Notes: generated by a model from the letters alone, not told the origin. A stretch of 64,000 nucleotides of DNA from JBBPZA01 sp963728925 (GCA_963728925.1 CAVSMB010000004.1:62001-126000); one strand, 5' to 3'. Numbered from the stretch's first letter, positions 17,327 to 25,314 are shown. Made by a program: numbers and translations.

Positions 17327-19291
17327 TCATCCCTCCAGCTGCGAGATCTGGGTGATTGCGATGATCACGAACTCGGCCGGCTTGAGCGGCGCGAAGCCGA
17401 CGGTGACGTTGACCCGGCCGAGGTCGATCTCCGACTGCGGGTTGTTCGTCGCGTCGCAGATCACGAAGTAGCTGGCGGACTCCGCGCGACTCTCGCTCTG
17501 CTGGAACGCGCCCTGCCGGAAGAGCCCGCGCATGAACGAGCCGACGGCGAGGCGCAGCTGCCCATGTAGGTCGGGGTCGTTGGGCTCCATGACCGCGAAC
17601 TGCGTGCCGAGGTACAGCGAGCTGGCGATGTTGTCGGTCAGCCGCCGCACGGGGATGTACTTGAACTCCGAGGACAGGGTGTCGTCGCCCCGAAGCGTCC
17701 GCGCGCCCCATACCACGATGCCCGCGCCGGGGAACTCCCGCAGCACGTCTATGCCCTTCGGGTTGAGCTGGCCGGAGATGTCGTCGCTGGTGTCGGCGGT
17801 CAGCCCGCTGACCCCGCCGATCCCCGCCTCTCGGCCGGCGGGCGCCTTCCAGATCCCGCGCGTCGCGTCGATGCGCGCCATCACCCCCGCGACGGCGCCG
17901 CAGGCGGCAGGTTGAGCGTGCGCGTCGTCCCTCCCGGCAGCGCCTCGACGAGCTTGAGGCGCGGGTAGTAGAGGGCCGCGTGCTCGCCGAGACACGGGCA
18001 GGCTGCCCAGAATCGGGGGACTCGTCGGGAAGCCCGGGAAGCCACCGCGAGGGCTGTCGACGATGAGGAACGCGCGCTCGTCCTTGCAGTACGAGATGGC
18101 GTTGAAGGCCTCGACGGCGTCGTCCGACGTCACCCCCGGCAGGCAGAGGAGGTTGAAGCGGGGGAAGAGCAGCGAGCCGAGCGCGAAGACGCCCGAGACG
18201 TTGCCCGTACCGGGGGTCGGGACGATGTGGGAGGGCTGGACCTGCCCTCCGTCGGCGCCACCGGTCAATCCCTGCGGGTCCACCAATCCCTGCGCGTCCA
18301 CAGTCGCCGCGGGCCGCTTGACGGCGGATCCCGAGACCTCGGTTCCTCCCCAAGCAAGGCCGAGCTTCAGAGCCTCGCTTACGTCTCCCGGAGCCGGGGT
18401 GACCGTGACCGCCGAGTCCATGCCGGCCGTCGTGGACGTGATCGTCAGCGTGTTCGCGGACCGCGTCACGTCGGCCCTCGAACCGAGGCCGACGTCGTCG
18501 AGGGCGGAGGTGATCTCGTTCGCGATCACCGTCGGGCTCTTGTCGATTTCGCCGGTCTCGGTCGGGAAGAGCACGAGATCGATCGCCGGGTCGAAGTCGA
18601 TCGAGACCCGCAGCGTCCTCGCGCCGTCCGCGAGCGTGACCGAGTCGGCCAGCGCGCCGGCGCCCGCCGACGACCCCTTCTCCGTCGAGCTGAGGCCGTC
18701 CGGGACGCTCGCGACGACGAGCTGCGAGCCGCCGAGCACGTTGAGCGCGTAGCGCGGGTGCTTCGGCGACATCGAGAGGTTGGGATGGCTCTCGATCGCG
18801 CTCGTCACCGCTGTGTTGGTCTTCAGATCGAGCGTCAGGTAGCGAACGAGGACGTTGAAGGAATCCTCCGGGTTCGCCGCGCCGTCGCGGTCGACCTCGA
18901 CCTGCAGCCCCACGCTGCCGGTCATGTTCGCCCACGCGCCCATCCCGTTGGCCGTGAGGGTGAGCACGTCGTCGCCGCTGGAGAGGGTCTCCTTGAGCGT
19001 GGTGGCCGCTGCCGCCGAATTTGCGCCGAGCACGCGCACGATCACCGCCTCCGAGCCCCCGTTGGTGAAGAAGTGCTGCACCGCGTGGCCCATGGGGTTC
19101 GTGTCGTCGAGCGGCGGCCCGAAGGCGCGGACGTAATCGGAGAAGCTGAAGATCCGCACCGGGGTGTCGGCCGGGCCCCTGGACGCCGCGCCGACGAACG
19201 CGGTGACCGAGGTGCTCACGCCGACGATCGTGTGGACCCCGGAGGGGATCTCCTCGATGTACACCCCTGGATACGTGGTCTGGACTGGCAT
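17327..19291 (-). CDS. eCIS contractile sheath protein with internal compensated frameshift
   Basis: The reading frame is 654 codons from ATG 19291, preceded by a strong GGAGG at 19298-19302. MPVQTTYPGVYIEEIPSGVH is the canonical sheath start. The C-terminal sheath domain ends GRVNVTVGFAPLKPAEFVII then AITQISQLEG. Between about 18010 and 17900 (residues ~428-463) the frame reads arginine/alanine-rich nonsense. The +1 frame there reads CLGEHAALYYPRLKLVEALP, then GGTTRTLNLPP, which is the expected sheath segment. One base seems gained and one lost, so the ends remain in frame. If real, about 30 conserved residues are replaced. The long open frame upstream of 19291 is not coding. Confidence 0.85.
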   Translation of the reverse strand: MPVQTTYPGVYIEEIPSGVHTIVGVSTSVTAFVGAASRGPADTPVRIFSFSDYVRAFGPPLDDTNPMGHAVQHFFTNGGSEAVIVRVLGANSAAAATTLKETLSSGDDVLTLTANGMGAWANMTGSVGLQVEVDRDGAANPEDSFNVLVRYLTLDLKTNTAVTSAIESHPNLSMSPKHPRYALNVLGGSQLVVASVPDGLSSTEKGSSAGAGALADSVTLADGARTLRVSIDFDPAIDLVLFPTETGEIDKSPTVIANEITSALDDVGLGSRADVTRSANTLTITSTTAGMDSAVTVTPAPGDVSEALKLGLAWGGTEVSGSAVKRPAATVDAQGLVDPQGLTGGADGGQVQPSHIVPTPGTGNVSGVFALGSLLFPRFNLLCLPGVTSDDAVEAFNAISYCKDERAFLIVDSPRGGFPGFPTSPPILGSLPVSRRARGPLLPAPQARRGAAGRDDAHAQPAACGAVAGVMARIDATRGIWKAPAGREAGIGGVSGLTADTSDDISGQLNPKGIDVLREFPGAGIVVWGARTLRGDDTLSSEFKYIPVRRLTDNIASSLYLGTQFAVMEPNDPDLHGQLRLAVGSFMRGLFRQGAFQQSESRAESASYFVICDATNNPQSEIDLGRVNVTVGFAPLKPAEFVIIAITQISQLEG

Positions 19292-19312
19292 CGGCGGCCT
19301 CCGTGAGGTCCC

Positions 19313-19328
19313 GAGGAGCGAGCTCCTC
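19313..19328 (-). promoter_or_regulatory. Small hairpin in the leader of the sheath operon
   Basis: A perfect 6-bp stem with a 4-nt loop (GAGGAG CGAG CTCCTC) lies 22 bp before the sheath ATG and just upstream of its ribosome binding site. It could modulate translation of the highly expressed sheath or mark an mRNA 5' end. No promoter hexamers stand out in the 146 bp between the SARP stop and the sheath start. Confidence 0.3.
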
Positions 19329-19437
19329 TCAGACGGGTCGGCGCGACCGTACGAGCCCGCCGTCGCCCGGCCGTCGGTGCGCCCGTCAACGCCGCGTCGC
19401 GGCGCCGTCACCGCGGCGTCTCGGCGAGTCCCGAGGT

Positions 19438-20130
19438 TCAGGTGCTGAGACCGGCGACGAGCTCGCGCAGCTCGCGCGAAGGCTCGAGCTTGAGCTGGCC
19501 GCGAACCAGCCGGCAGTACTCGCGGTACTGCCGTATCGCGAGGCTCGGGTTGCCCTCGGCGACGTGCGCGCGGATCAGCACGCGGTGCGCGCTGTCGCGC
19601 AGGGGATCCGCCTGGATGGCGGTGAGGGCGATGTCGATCGCCTGCCCGTAGTGGCCGTCCTGGATCGCGCGCTCGGCGAGCTGTTCGAGCGCGTGCAGCC
19701 GGAGCTGGCGAAGACGCTCGCGCTCCACGAGCACCCAGTCGTCGTACCAGTCGGGCAACAGGTCGCCGTCGAGCTCCGAGCGCCCGAGCTCGCTGGCCGC
19801 CTCGGGATGCTCGAGCAGGCCGCGGGCGAGGGCCGCCACGCGGCGCACGTCGACGACCACTTCGCTCGAGAGCCCGACGTGACTCGTCGTTGCGTCGACG
19901 ACCGCTTCGCGCGAGCGGCCCAGGCGCCATAGCGCCGTGCGGAGGTTCGCGTAGGAGCGGTTCTCGCTGGAATGCAGCCACAGCGTCCCCGCGACGTGGA
20001 TGCGAAGCAACGGGCGGCCACGCAGGGCCAGGTAGGCGACGAGGCGCTGCGAGCCCAGGGGCAGGCGCGCCGGCTCACCGTCGTAGCGGAGCTCGAAGCT
20101 GTCGATCAGCGTGAGGCTGACGTGGGTCAT
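19438..20130 (-). CDS. SARP-family transcriptional regulator (winged helix + BTAD)
   Basis: A 230-aa protein. Residues about 1-95 are an OmpR-like winged helix of the SARP type (LRYDGEPARLPLGSQRLVAY, ending SYANLRTALWRLGR). Residues 100-225 are the bacterial transcriptional activation domain with TPR-like helices (WVLVERERLRQLRLHALEQL; ADPLRDSAHRVLIRAHVAEG). There is no ATPase or sensor domain, so it is a short SARP like ActII-ORF4. It is co-oriented and 146 bp upstream of the sheath gene, so it is the likely activator of the eCIS operon. Family identity is firm; the target is inferred from position. Confidence 0.88.
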   Translation of the reverse strand: MTHVSLTLIDSFELRYDGEPARLPLGSQRLVAYLALRGRPLLRIHVAGTLWLHSSENRSYANLRTALWRLGRSREAVVDATTSHVGLSSEVVVDVRRVAALARGLLEHPEAASELGRSELDGDLLPDWYDDWVLVERERLRQLRLHALEQLAERAIQDGHYGQAIDIALTAIQADPLRDSAHRVLIRAHVAEGNPSLAIRQYREYCRLVRGQLKLEPSRELRELVAGLST

Positions 20131-20230
20131 ACGGCACGTCTCTCTCGGCCGGCGTCACGCGGCTCGCCGCGGGGGACGCCGCGCCTACCCTCGTTCATGC
20201 GACGCGCTGCCGTCAACCCCGTCTCAGCGG

Positions 20231-20259
20231 TTGACGAGCCCTCGCGCGCGGCGTAGCGT
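20231..20259 (+). promoter_or_regulatory. Sigma70-like promoter without a downstream protein gene
   Basis: TTGACG (20231-20236), a 17-bp spacer, then TAGCGT (20254-20259) on the plus strand. This is the best matched -35/-10 pair I found in the window. Predicted transcription would begin near 20266 and run straight into the tRNA-like element, 170 bp ahead of the carboxylase start. Confidence 0.55.
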
Positions 20260-20305
20260 CGTTCCCGTCCGATGCACAACGCGTGGTTGCGACGAGCGTT
20301 GATCA

Positions 20306-20361
20306 TGACCTCGGTTCACTGAACCGGGGTCGCTCGGAGGGTTCGACTCCCTGCTCGGTCA
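20306..20361 (+). ncRNA. Candidate structured RNA / tRNA remnant
   Basis: TGACC (20306-20310) pairs with GGTCA (20357-20361). Inside are a perfect hairpin CGGTTC-ACT-GAACCG (20312-20326) and a T-arm-like hairpin (20337-20353) with the loop TTCGACT flanked by GAGGG and CCCTG (one G-G mismatch). A normal D-arm, a U33 anticodon loop and a matching 7-bp acceptor are missing, so it is not a functional tRNA by eye. It may be the 3' part of a tRNA left by integration, or a small RNA driven by the promoter at 20231. Confidence 0.35.
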
Positions 20362-20420
20362 CCCGGTCGCGCGCGCCCTCCGGTGAACCGCGTGGGCCGC
20401 ATGGGCCGCGACCGAGGCTC

Positions 20421-20426
20421 TAGACT
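20421..20426 (+). promoter_or_regulatory. -10 element TAGACT of the carboxylase beta gene
   Basis: TAGACT ends 11 nt before the TTG start at 20438 and no Shine-Dalgarno lies between. It is one of about sixteen such elements in the window and implies a leaderless or nearly leaderless mRNA. Confidence 0.5.
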
Positions 20427-20437
20427 CCGCGCCGCCC

Positions 20438-22003
20438 TTGCGCCAGCATTCGCCGGAGACCTACGAGGAGAAGCTCGCCCAGCTCCAGGAGCTGCGCGAG
20501 GCTGCGGTCCACTCGGCCCCGGAGGCCGAGGCCAAGCAGCACGACCGCGGCAAGCTCACCGCCCGCGAGCGCGTCGAGAAGCTGCTCGACCCGGGCTCTT
20601 TCCAGGAGCTCGACACCTTCGTGCGCCACCGCACGACCGAGTTCGACATGGGCAAGAACCGCCCCTGGGGCGACGCCGTGGTGACCGGCCACGGCACGAT
20701 CGACGGCCGCCGCGTGTGCGTCTTCTCGCAGGACTTCACCGTGTTCGGCGGCTCGCTCGGCGAGGTGATGGGCGAGAAGATGTGCAAGATCATGGACCTG
20801 GCGGCGAAGATCGGCTGCCCGGTCATAGGGATCAACGACTCGGGCGGCGCCCGCATCCAGGAGGGCGTCGTGTCGCTGGGCGCCTACGGCGACGTCTTTG
20901 TGCGCAACGTGAAGTCCTCCGGGGTGATCCCGCAGATCAGCCTGATCATGGGTCCGTGCGCCGGCGGGGCCGTCTACTCCCCGGCGATCACCGACTTCGT
21001 CTTCATGGTCAAGGAGACCTCGCACATGTTCATCACCGGTCCCGACGTCATCAGGACGGTGACCGGCGAGGAGGTCGACTTCGAGTCGCTGGGCGGCGCG
21101 ATGGCCCACAACACGAAGTCGGGCGTCGCCCACTTCGCCTCCGAGGACGAGGAGGCCTGCCTCGAGGACACGCGCTACCTCATGTCCTTCCTGCCCTCCA
21201 ACAACCTGGAGACCGCGCCGCGCGTGCTCCCCACGGACGACCCGCTGCGCATGGACGAGGCGCTGGACCACGTCGTCCCCGACAGCCCCAACAAGCCCTA
21301 CGACATCCGCGACGCGATGCGGCTCGTGGTCGACGACGGCGAGTTCTTCGAGGTCTCCGAGCACTACGCGACGAACATCGTCTGCGGCTTCGGGCGACTC
21401 GACGGCTACAGCGTCGGCATCGTCGGCAACCAGCCGTGCCAGCTCGCTGGCGTGCTCGACATCGATTCGGCGCGCAAGGCGGCGCGCTTCGTGCGCACCT
21501 GCGACGCCTTCAACGTCCCCCTGCTGACCTTCTGCGACGTCCCGGGGTTCCTACCGGGCACCTCGCAGGAGTGGGGCGGGATCATCACCCACGGGGCCAA
21601 GCTCCTCTACGCCTACACCGAGGCAACGGTGCCCAAGATCACGGTGATCACCCGCAAGGCCTACGGCGGCGCCTACGACGTCATGGCCTCCAAGCACATG
21701 CTCGCCGACTTCAACTTCGCGTGGCCGACTGCGGAGGTCGCGGTCATGGGCCCCGAGGGGGCGGTGAACATCATCTACCGGCGCGACATCGCCTCGAGCC
21801 CGACGCCCGACGAGCGCCGTCAGAAGCTCATGGACGACTACAAGGCGCGCTTCGCCAACCCCTACAGCGCTGCCGAGCGCGGCTACATCGATGACGTCAT
21901 CGTTCCCCACGAGACGCGCCCCAAGGTCATCACCGCCCTGCACACGCTGCTGACCAAGCGCGAGCCTGGTCCCAAGCGCAAGCACGGCAACATCCCGCTG
22001 TAA
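20438..22003 (+). CDS. Acyl-CoA carboxylase beta (carboxyltransferase) subunit
   Basis: A 521-aa protein of the PccB/AccD5-type family. It transfers the carboxyl group from biotin to an acyl-CoA such as propionyl- or acetyl-CoA. The two carboxyltransferase halves are visible: GINDSGGARIQEGVVSLGAY with PCAGGAVYSPAITDF (acyl-CoA side, from residue ~132) and FCDVPGFLPGTSQEWGGIIT with a RKAYGGAYDVM motif (biotin side, from ~365). Length is usual for the family. The TTG start is preceded by a -10 element and no SD. Its partner alpha chain is encoded 13 kb away at 35674 and an epsilon-like chain at 30475. Substrate specificity cannot be read by eye. Confidence 0.92.
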   Translation: MRQHSPETYEEKLAQLQELREAAVHSAPEAEAKQHDRGKLTARERVEKLLDPGSFQELDTFVRHRTTEFDMGKNRPWGDAVVTGHGTIDGRRVCVFSQDFTVFGGSLGEVMGEKMCKIMDLAAKIGCPVIGINDSGGARIQEGVVSLGAYGDVFVRNVKSSGVIPQISLIMGPCAGGAVYSPAITDFVFMVKETSHMFITGPDVIRTVTGEEVDFESLGGAMAHNTKSGVAHFASEDEEACLEDTRYLMSFLPSNNLETAPRVLPTDDPLRMDEALDHVVPDSPNKPYDIRDAMRLVVDDGEFFEVSEHYATNIVCGFGRLDGYSVGIVGNQPCQLAGVLDIDSARKAARFVRTCDAFNVPLLTFCDVPGFLPGTSQEWGGIITHGAKLLYAYTEATVPKITVITRKAYGGAYDVMASKHMLADFNFAWPTAEVAVMGPEGAVNIIYRRDIASSPTPDERRQKLMDDYKARFANPYSAAERGYIDDVIVPHETRPKVITALHTLLTKREPGPKRKHGNIPL

Positions 22004-22023
22004 GCGGTCCGTTGGTCGACGTG

Positions 22024-22029
22024 TATGGT
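22024..22029 (+). promoter_or_regulatory. -10 element TATGGT deciding the start at 22036
   Basis: TATGGT lies 6 nt before ATG 22036. An upstream in-frame TTG at 22012 would place this element inside the coding region, so ATG 22036 is preferred and a leaderless message is likely. Confidence 0.45.
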
Positions 22030-22035
22030 CCGCCG

Positions 22036-23223
22036 ATGCCCGATCGGATCAACGAGCACCCCGGTGTGCTGCTCTACACGCGCATTCGCAAGTCGCCGTA
22101 CTACTACGGCTCGCGACGCCACGGCGTCGCGCTCTACAGCTTCTACAACCACCACTACCACCCGCGCCACTACGGGGACCCGTTCGCGGAGTACTGGCAG
22201 CTGCTGGAGGGCGTGACCCTGTGGGACGTCGGCGGCGCCGAGCGCCAGGTCGAGATCACCGGGCCCGACGCCTTCACCTTCACCAACATGCTGACCCCGC
22301 GTGACCTGAACCAGTGCGCGGTCGGCCAGTGCAAGTACGCCTTCATCACCGACGAGCGTGGCGGGATCATCAACGATCCCGTGCTCCTGCGCCTCGCCGA
22401 GAACCACTTCTGGCTCTCGCTGGCCGACAGCGACGTGCTGCTGTGGTGCAAGGGGCTGGCCCGCAACGCCGGCCTCGACGTGCAGATCTCCGAGCCCGAC
22501 GTCGCGCCGCTGCAGGTCCAGGGGCCGAAGTCCAAGGAGGTCATGACCGATCTCTTCGGCGCCGACATCCTCGACGTCCCCTACTACTTCATGGTCGAGC
22601 GCGAGCTCGAGGGCATGCGAATGGTCATCTCGCGCACCGGCTACACCGGCGAGCTCGGCTACGAGATCTACTTGCGGGACGCGGGCCGCGACGGGCTCAA
22701 GCTGTGGGACACCCTCATCGAGGCCGGCGAGCCGCACGGGCTCTCCCCCATCGGCCCGTGCCACATCCGCCGCATCGAGGGCGGAATCCTGGCCCACGGC
22801 TGCGACATGACGATCGACGAGAACCCCTACCAGGTCGGCTACGGCTACAAGTGGATGGTCGAGCTCGAGCAGGAGCAGGACTTCGTCGGGCGCGACGCCC
22901 TGCGCGAGGTCAGCGAGCGCGGCGTGGATCGCAAGCTCGTCGGCGTCGAGATCGGCGGGTCGATGCTCGGGGCCTACAACGACGGCTCGATGCCCGACTT
23001 CTTCGCCGTCAACGTCGGCGGCCGCCGCGTCGGGCAGGTGACCTCGGCCTGCTACTCGCCTCGGCTCGACCGCAACATCGGCTACGCGATGGTGCCCGTC
23101 GAGCACTCCGAGCTCGGCACCGAGGTCGAGATCGAGCGGCCCGACGAGACGGTGTCGGGCGTCGTCGCCGATCGCGTGTTCTTCAAGCCCGAGAAGGCCG
23201 AGCAGGAGCTCGCGACCGGCTGA
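22036..23223 (+). CDS. GcvT-family aminomethyltransferase, DmdA-like
   Basis: A 395-aa protein. It aligns from memory along its length with DMSP demethylase DmdA and GcvT: LWDVGGAERQVEITGPDAF, then QCKYAFITDERGGIINDPVL, then HFWLSLADSDVLLWCKGLAR and an EPDVAPLQVQGPKSKEVM motif, finally a C-terminal GcvT beta-barrel (RRVGQVTSACYSPRLDRNIG). These enzymes move a methyl or C1 unit to tetrahydrofolate. The first 40 residues are unusually rich in Tyr and His (SPYYYGSRRHGV). It directly follows the carboxylase gene. True DMSP demethylation is not proven; other methylated substrates are equally possible. Confidence 0.75.
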   Translation: MPDRINEHPGVLLYTRIRKSPYYYGSRRHGVALYSFYNHHYHPRHYGDPFAEYWQLLEGVTLWDVGGAERQVEITGPDAFTFTNMLTPRDLNQCAVGQCKYAFITDERGGIINDPVLLRLAENHFWLSLADSDVLLWCKGLARNAGLDVQISEPDVAPLQVQGPKSKEVMTDLFGADILDVPYYFMVERELEGMRMVISRTGYTGELGYEIYLRDAGRDGLKLWDTLIEAGEPHGLSPIGPCHIRRIEGGILAHGCDMTIDENPYQVGYGYKWMVELEQEQDFVGRDALREVSERGVDRKLVGVEIGGSMLGAYNDGSMPDFFAVNVGGRRVGQVTSACYSPRLDRNIGYAMVPVEHSELGTEVEIERPDETVSGVVADRVFFKPEKAEQELATG

Positions 23224-23249
23224 CCGGCGCGCGCGGACCCTCTTCCGGA

Positions 23250-23255
23250 TAGGCT
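23250..23255 (+). promoter_or_regulatory. -10 element TAGGCT of phoD with a normal leader
   Basis: TAGGCT lies 42 nt before ATG 23298, and a GGAGGAG ribosome binding site is present at 23289-23295. In contrast to the leaderless genes, this one has a conventional untranslated leader. Confidence 0.4.
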
Positions 23256-23297
23256 CGCGCGCCGCTTCACGCGCGTCGCCCGATCACTGGAGGAGCC

Positions 23298-24875
23298 ATG
23301 GACGGAACACCCCTGACCCGACGGCGCTTCGTCGCCGGCGCCGGCACGGCCGCCGCGGCCGCGGCGATCCTCGGCCCGCAGGCCGCGCAGGCGCGGTCCG
23401 GCCGCGCGCCGAGCCTGAAGGGCCGCTTCGCCGAGGGGGTCATCTCGGGCGACCCGTCGCCGTCGGGGATCACGCTGTGGACGCGCCTCGCCGACGCCGG
23501 CGGGAAGGGGACGGTCGAGCTCGAGGTCGCGCGCGACCGCTCGTTCCGCAAGACCGTCGCGCGCCGCCTGGTCGCGACGAGCGACGCGTCCGGCCATGCG
23601 GTGAAGGCCAAGGTCAAGGGCCTCGCGCCCTACGAGCAGTACTACTACCGCTTCGCGACGCGCTCGGCCGACAGCCCGGTCGGCCGCTTCCGCACGGCGC
23701 TGCCGCCGGACTCGCGCCAGCCGGTGCGCTTCGCGTACTTCTCCTGCCAGGACTACACCTTCGGCTACTACGCGGCCCACGACCTCATGGCGCGCGAGGA
23801 CGTCGACTTCGTGGTCAACCTCGGCGACTACATCTACGCGGAGGCCTACCACCGCAAGAACGACGGCACCGGCGGCGTGCGCACCGACCCGGTCGGCGAG
23901 TCGCGCACCCTGGAGGAGTACCGCGACAAGTACCGCACCTACCGCTCAGACCCCGCGCTGCAGCGCATGCATCTCCAGTTCCCGATGATCTCGATCTGGG
24001 ACGACCACGAGGTCCAGGACAACTACGCGGGCGGCGCCGGCCCCACCGGCGGCCTGTCGCCCGACAAGGGCTACAGCACCGGCCGACGCAAGTCCGCCTA
24101 CCGGGCCTTCTTCGAGTCGATGCCGACCTACGGCCAGCCCAAGAACGAGGGCAACCGGCTCTACCGCGGCATCCGCTTCGGACGCAACGTCGACCTGCTC
24201 GTCATCGACGAGCGCCAGTACCGCGCCGACCAGCCGTGCGGGGACGCGCAGCTCGGCGACCCGTGCCCCGAGCTGAACGGGCCGCGCCAGCTCCTCGGGC
24301 GCAAGCAGATGGACTTCCTCAAGTCGCGCCTCAGCGACTCGCCGGCGACGTGGAAGGTCATCGCCAACGAGGTGATGGTCATGAACACCATCTACCCCGG
24401 CGGGAAGTACATCGGCTTCGACTCCTGGCAGGGCTACGTCGCCGAGCGCGAGGAGCTGCTGCGCCACATCGACGCCGAGGCGATCAAGGGCGTCGTCTTC
24501 GTCACGGGCGACATCCACACGTTCATCGCCGGCGACGTGCGCGTCAAGGGCACCGACACCAAGGCGGTCGCCACCGAGTTCGTCGGCGGCTCGATCTCCT
24601 CGCAGGGCCTGGGCGACGGCGGCGGCGGCATCATTCCCGGTGCCGACCCCAACAACCCCAAGACACCCGAGTCCATCCGCCAGCTGCTCTTCCAGAGCAA
24701 CCCGTGGGTCAAGGACGCCGACACCGACCACCACGGCTACGCGGTCGTCGAGGCGACGAGCTCGCGGCTCGAGTGCCGCCTGCGACGCATGCAGACGATC
24801 AAGGCTCGCACGTCCGGCACGCTGCCCGATCTGCGCTTCACGGTGCGGCCCGGCCAGCCGAGCCTGGTGAGCTGA
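23298..24875 (+). CDS. phoD: Tat-exported PhoD-type alkaline phosphatase
   Basis: A 525-aa protein. A twin-arginine signal is visible at residues 8-14 (RRRFVAG) followed by an Ala-rich hydrophobic stretch and an AQA cleavage site. The N-terminal PhoD domain starts GVISGDPSPSGITLWTRLAD. Metallophosphatase motifs follow: VVNLGDYIYAEAYH (~175), IWDDHEVQDNYAGG (~233), VIANEVMVMNTIYP (~355) and VVFVTGDIHTFIAGDV (~400). It releases phosphate from diesters/monoesters outside the membrane using Ca/Fe. Convergent with the VOC gene and sharing a terminator hairpin. Confidence 0.93.
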   Translation: MDGTPLTRRRFVAGAGTAAAAAAILGPQAAQARSGRAPSLKGRFAEGVISGDPSPSGITLWTRLADAGGKGTVELEVARDRSFRKTVARRLVATSDASGHAVKAKVKGLAPYEQYYYRFATRSADSPVGRFRTALPPDSRQPVRFAYFSCQDYTFGYYAAHDLMAREDVDFVVNLGDYIYAEAYHRKNDGTGGVRTDPVGESRTLEEYRDKYRTYRSDPALQRMHLQFPMISIWDDHEVQDNYAGGAGPTGGLSPDKGYSTGRRKSAYRAFFESMPTYGQPKNEGNRLYRGIRFGRNVDLLVIDERQYRADQPCGDAQLGDPCPELNGPRQLLGRKQMDFLKSRLSDSPATWKVIANEVMVMNTIYPGGKYIGFDSWQGYVAEREELLRHIDAEAIKGVVFVTGDIHTFIAGDVRVKGTDTKAVATEFVGGSISSQGLGDGGGGIIPGADPNNPKTPESIRQLLFQSNPWVKDADTDHHGYAVVEATSSRLECRLRRMQTIKARTSGTLPDLRFTVRPGQPSLVS

Positions 24876-24891
24876 GCGTCGCGCTCAGCTC
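24869..24891. terminator. Bidirectional terminator hairpin spanning both stop codons
   Basis: A perfect 10-bp stem (GAGCTGAGCG / CGCTCAGCTC) with a 3-nt loop. The TGA of phoD (24873-24875) is in the left arm and the TGA of the VOC gene (24885-24887) in the right arm, so one structure serves both convergent genes. Confidence 0.6.
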
Positions 24892-25304
24892 GTGGGCGAC
24901 GGTGGCTGCACGATGCGGATCGCGTTGCCGAACGGGTCGCGCAGACCGCAGTCGGTGCCGTAGTCGCGCTCGACCGGCTCCTGGGTGAACTCGACGCCCT
25001 TGGCCAGGAGCTCCTCGTAGGTCTGCTTGACGTCGTCGGTCCGGAAGCCGATCCAGCCGCCCGTCGCGCCCTTGGTGACCAGCTCGCGGACCTGCTGGGC
25101 CGTCGCGTCGTCCATCGCCGGCGGTCCGGGCGTCTCGAGCAGGATCTCGCGACCCGGCTCCCCGGGGAGGCCGACGGTCAGCCAGCGCATGAACCCGAGG
25201 TCCTGGTCGGTCTTCACCTCGAGTCCGAGCTTGCCGACGTAGAAGTCGAGGGCCTCGTCCTGGTCCAGGACGAAGATCTGGGAGAGGGAGATGGTGTTGA
25301 GCAT
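24885..25304 (-). CDS. VOC-family (glyoxalase/bleomycin resistance-like) protein
   Basis: A 139-aa single-domain vicinal oxygen chelate protein. It has two beta-alpha-beta-beta-beta modules: LSQIFVLDQDEALDFYVGKL, and GWIGFRTDDVKQTYEELLAK ending CGLRDPFGNAIRIVQPP. ATG 25304 is preferred over the ATG 18 bp further up because the VOC fold begins at MLNTISLSQ. It starts 10 bp after the AraC stop on the same strand, so the two are an operon. That pairing is typical of small stress or detoxification units; the substrate is unknown. Confidence 0.82.
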   Translation of the reverse strand: MLNTISLSQIFVLDQDEALDFYVGKLGLEVKTDQDLGFMRWLTVGLPGEPGREILLETPGPPAMDDATAQQVRELVTKGATGGWIGFRTDDVKQTYEELLAKGVEFTQEPVERDYGTDCGLRDPFGNAIRIVQPPSPTS

Positions 25305-25314
25305 GGCGGCGACG

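Larger units (their letters stand above)
20131..20437. other. 307-bp gene-free gap between the SARP gene and the carboxylase gene
   Basis: No credible ORF is present. The stretch holds a sigma70-like promoter (20231-20259, rightward), a structured tRNA-like element (20306-20361) and the -10 element of the downstream carboxylase (20421-20426). No clear promoter for the SARP gene was found on the minus strand. It is the boundary between the eCIS cluster and metabolic genes. Confidence 0.7.

Noticed and set aside
1..19291. Prophage or R-type tailocin interpretation
   Set aside because: The AAA+ ATPase, DUF4255, CIS tube protein and SARP regulator with no head, terminase, lysis or integrase genes fit an eCIS better. 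Only the left boundary remains unseen.
19292..19981. N-terminal extension of the sheath protein (open frame to 19981)
   Set aside because: The extension is low-complexity and antisense-frame to the SARP gene, while MPVQTTYPGVYIEEIPSG after a GGAGG is the canonical sheath start.
20276..20361. Intact tRNA gene
   Set aside because: The T-arm-like hairpin has a closing mismatch, there is no 7-bp acceptor, no D-arm, and the would-be anticodon loop lacks U33. Only a remnant or other RNA is supportable.
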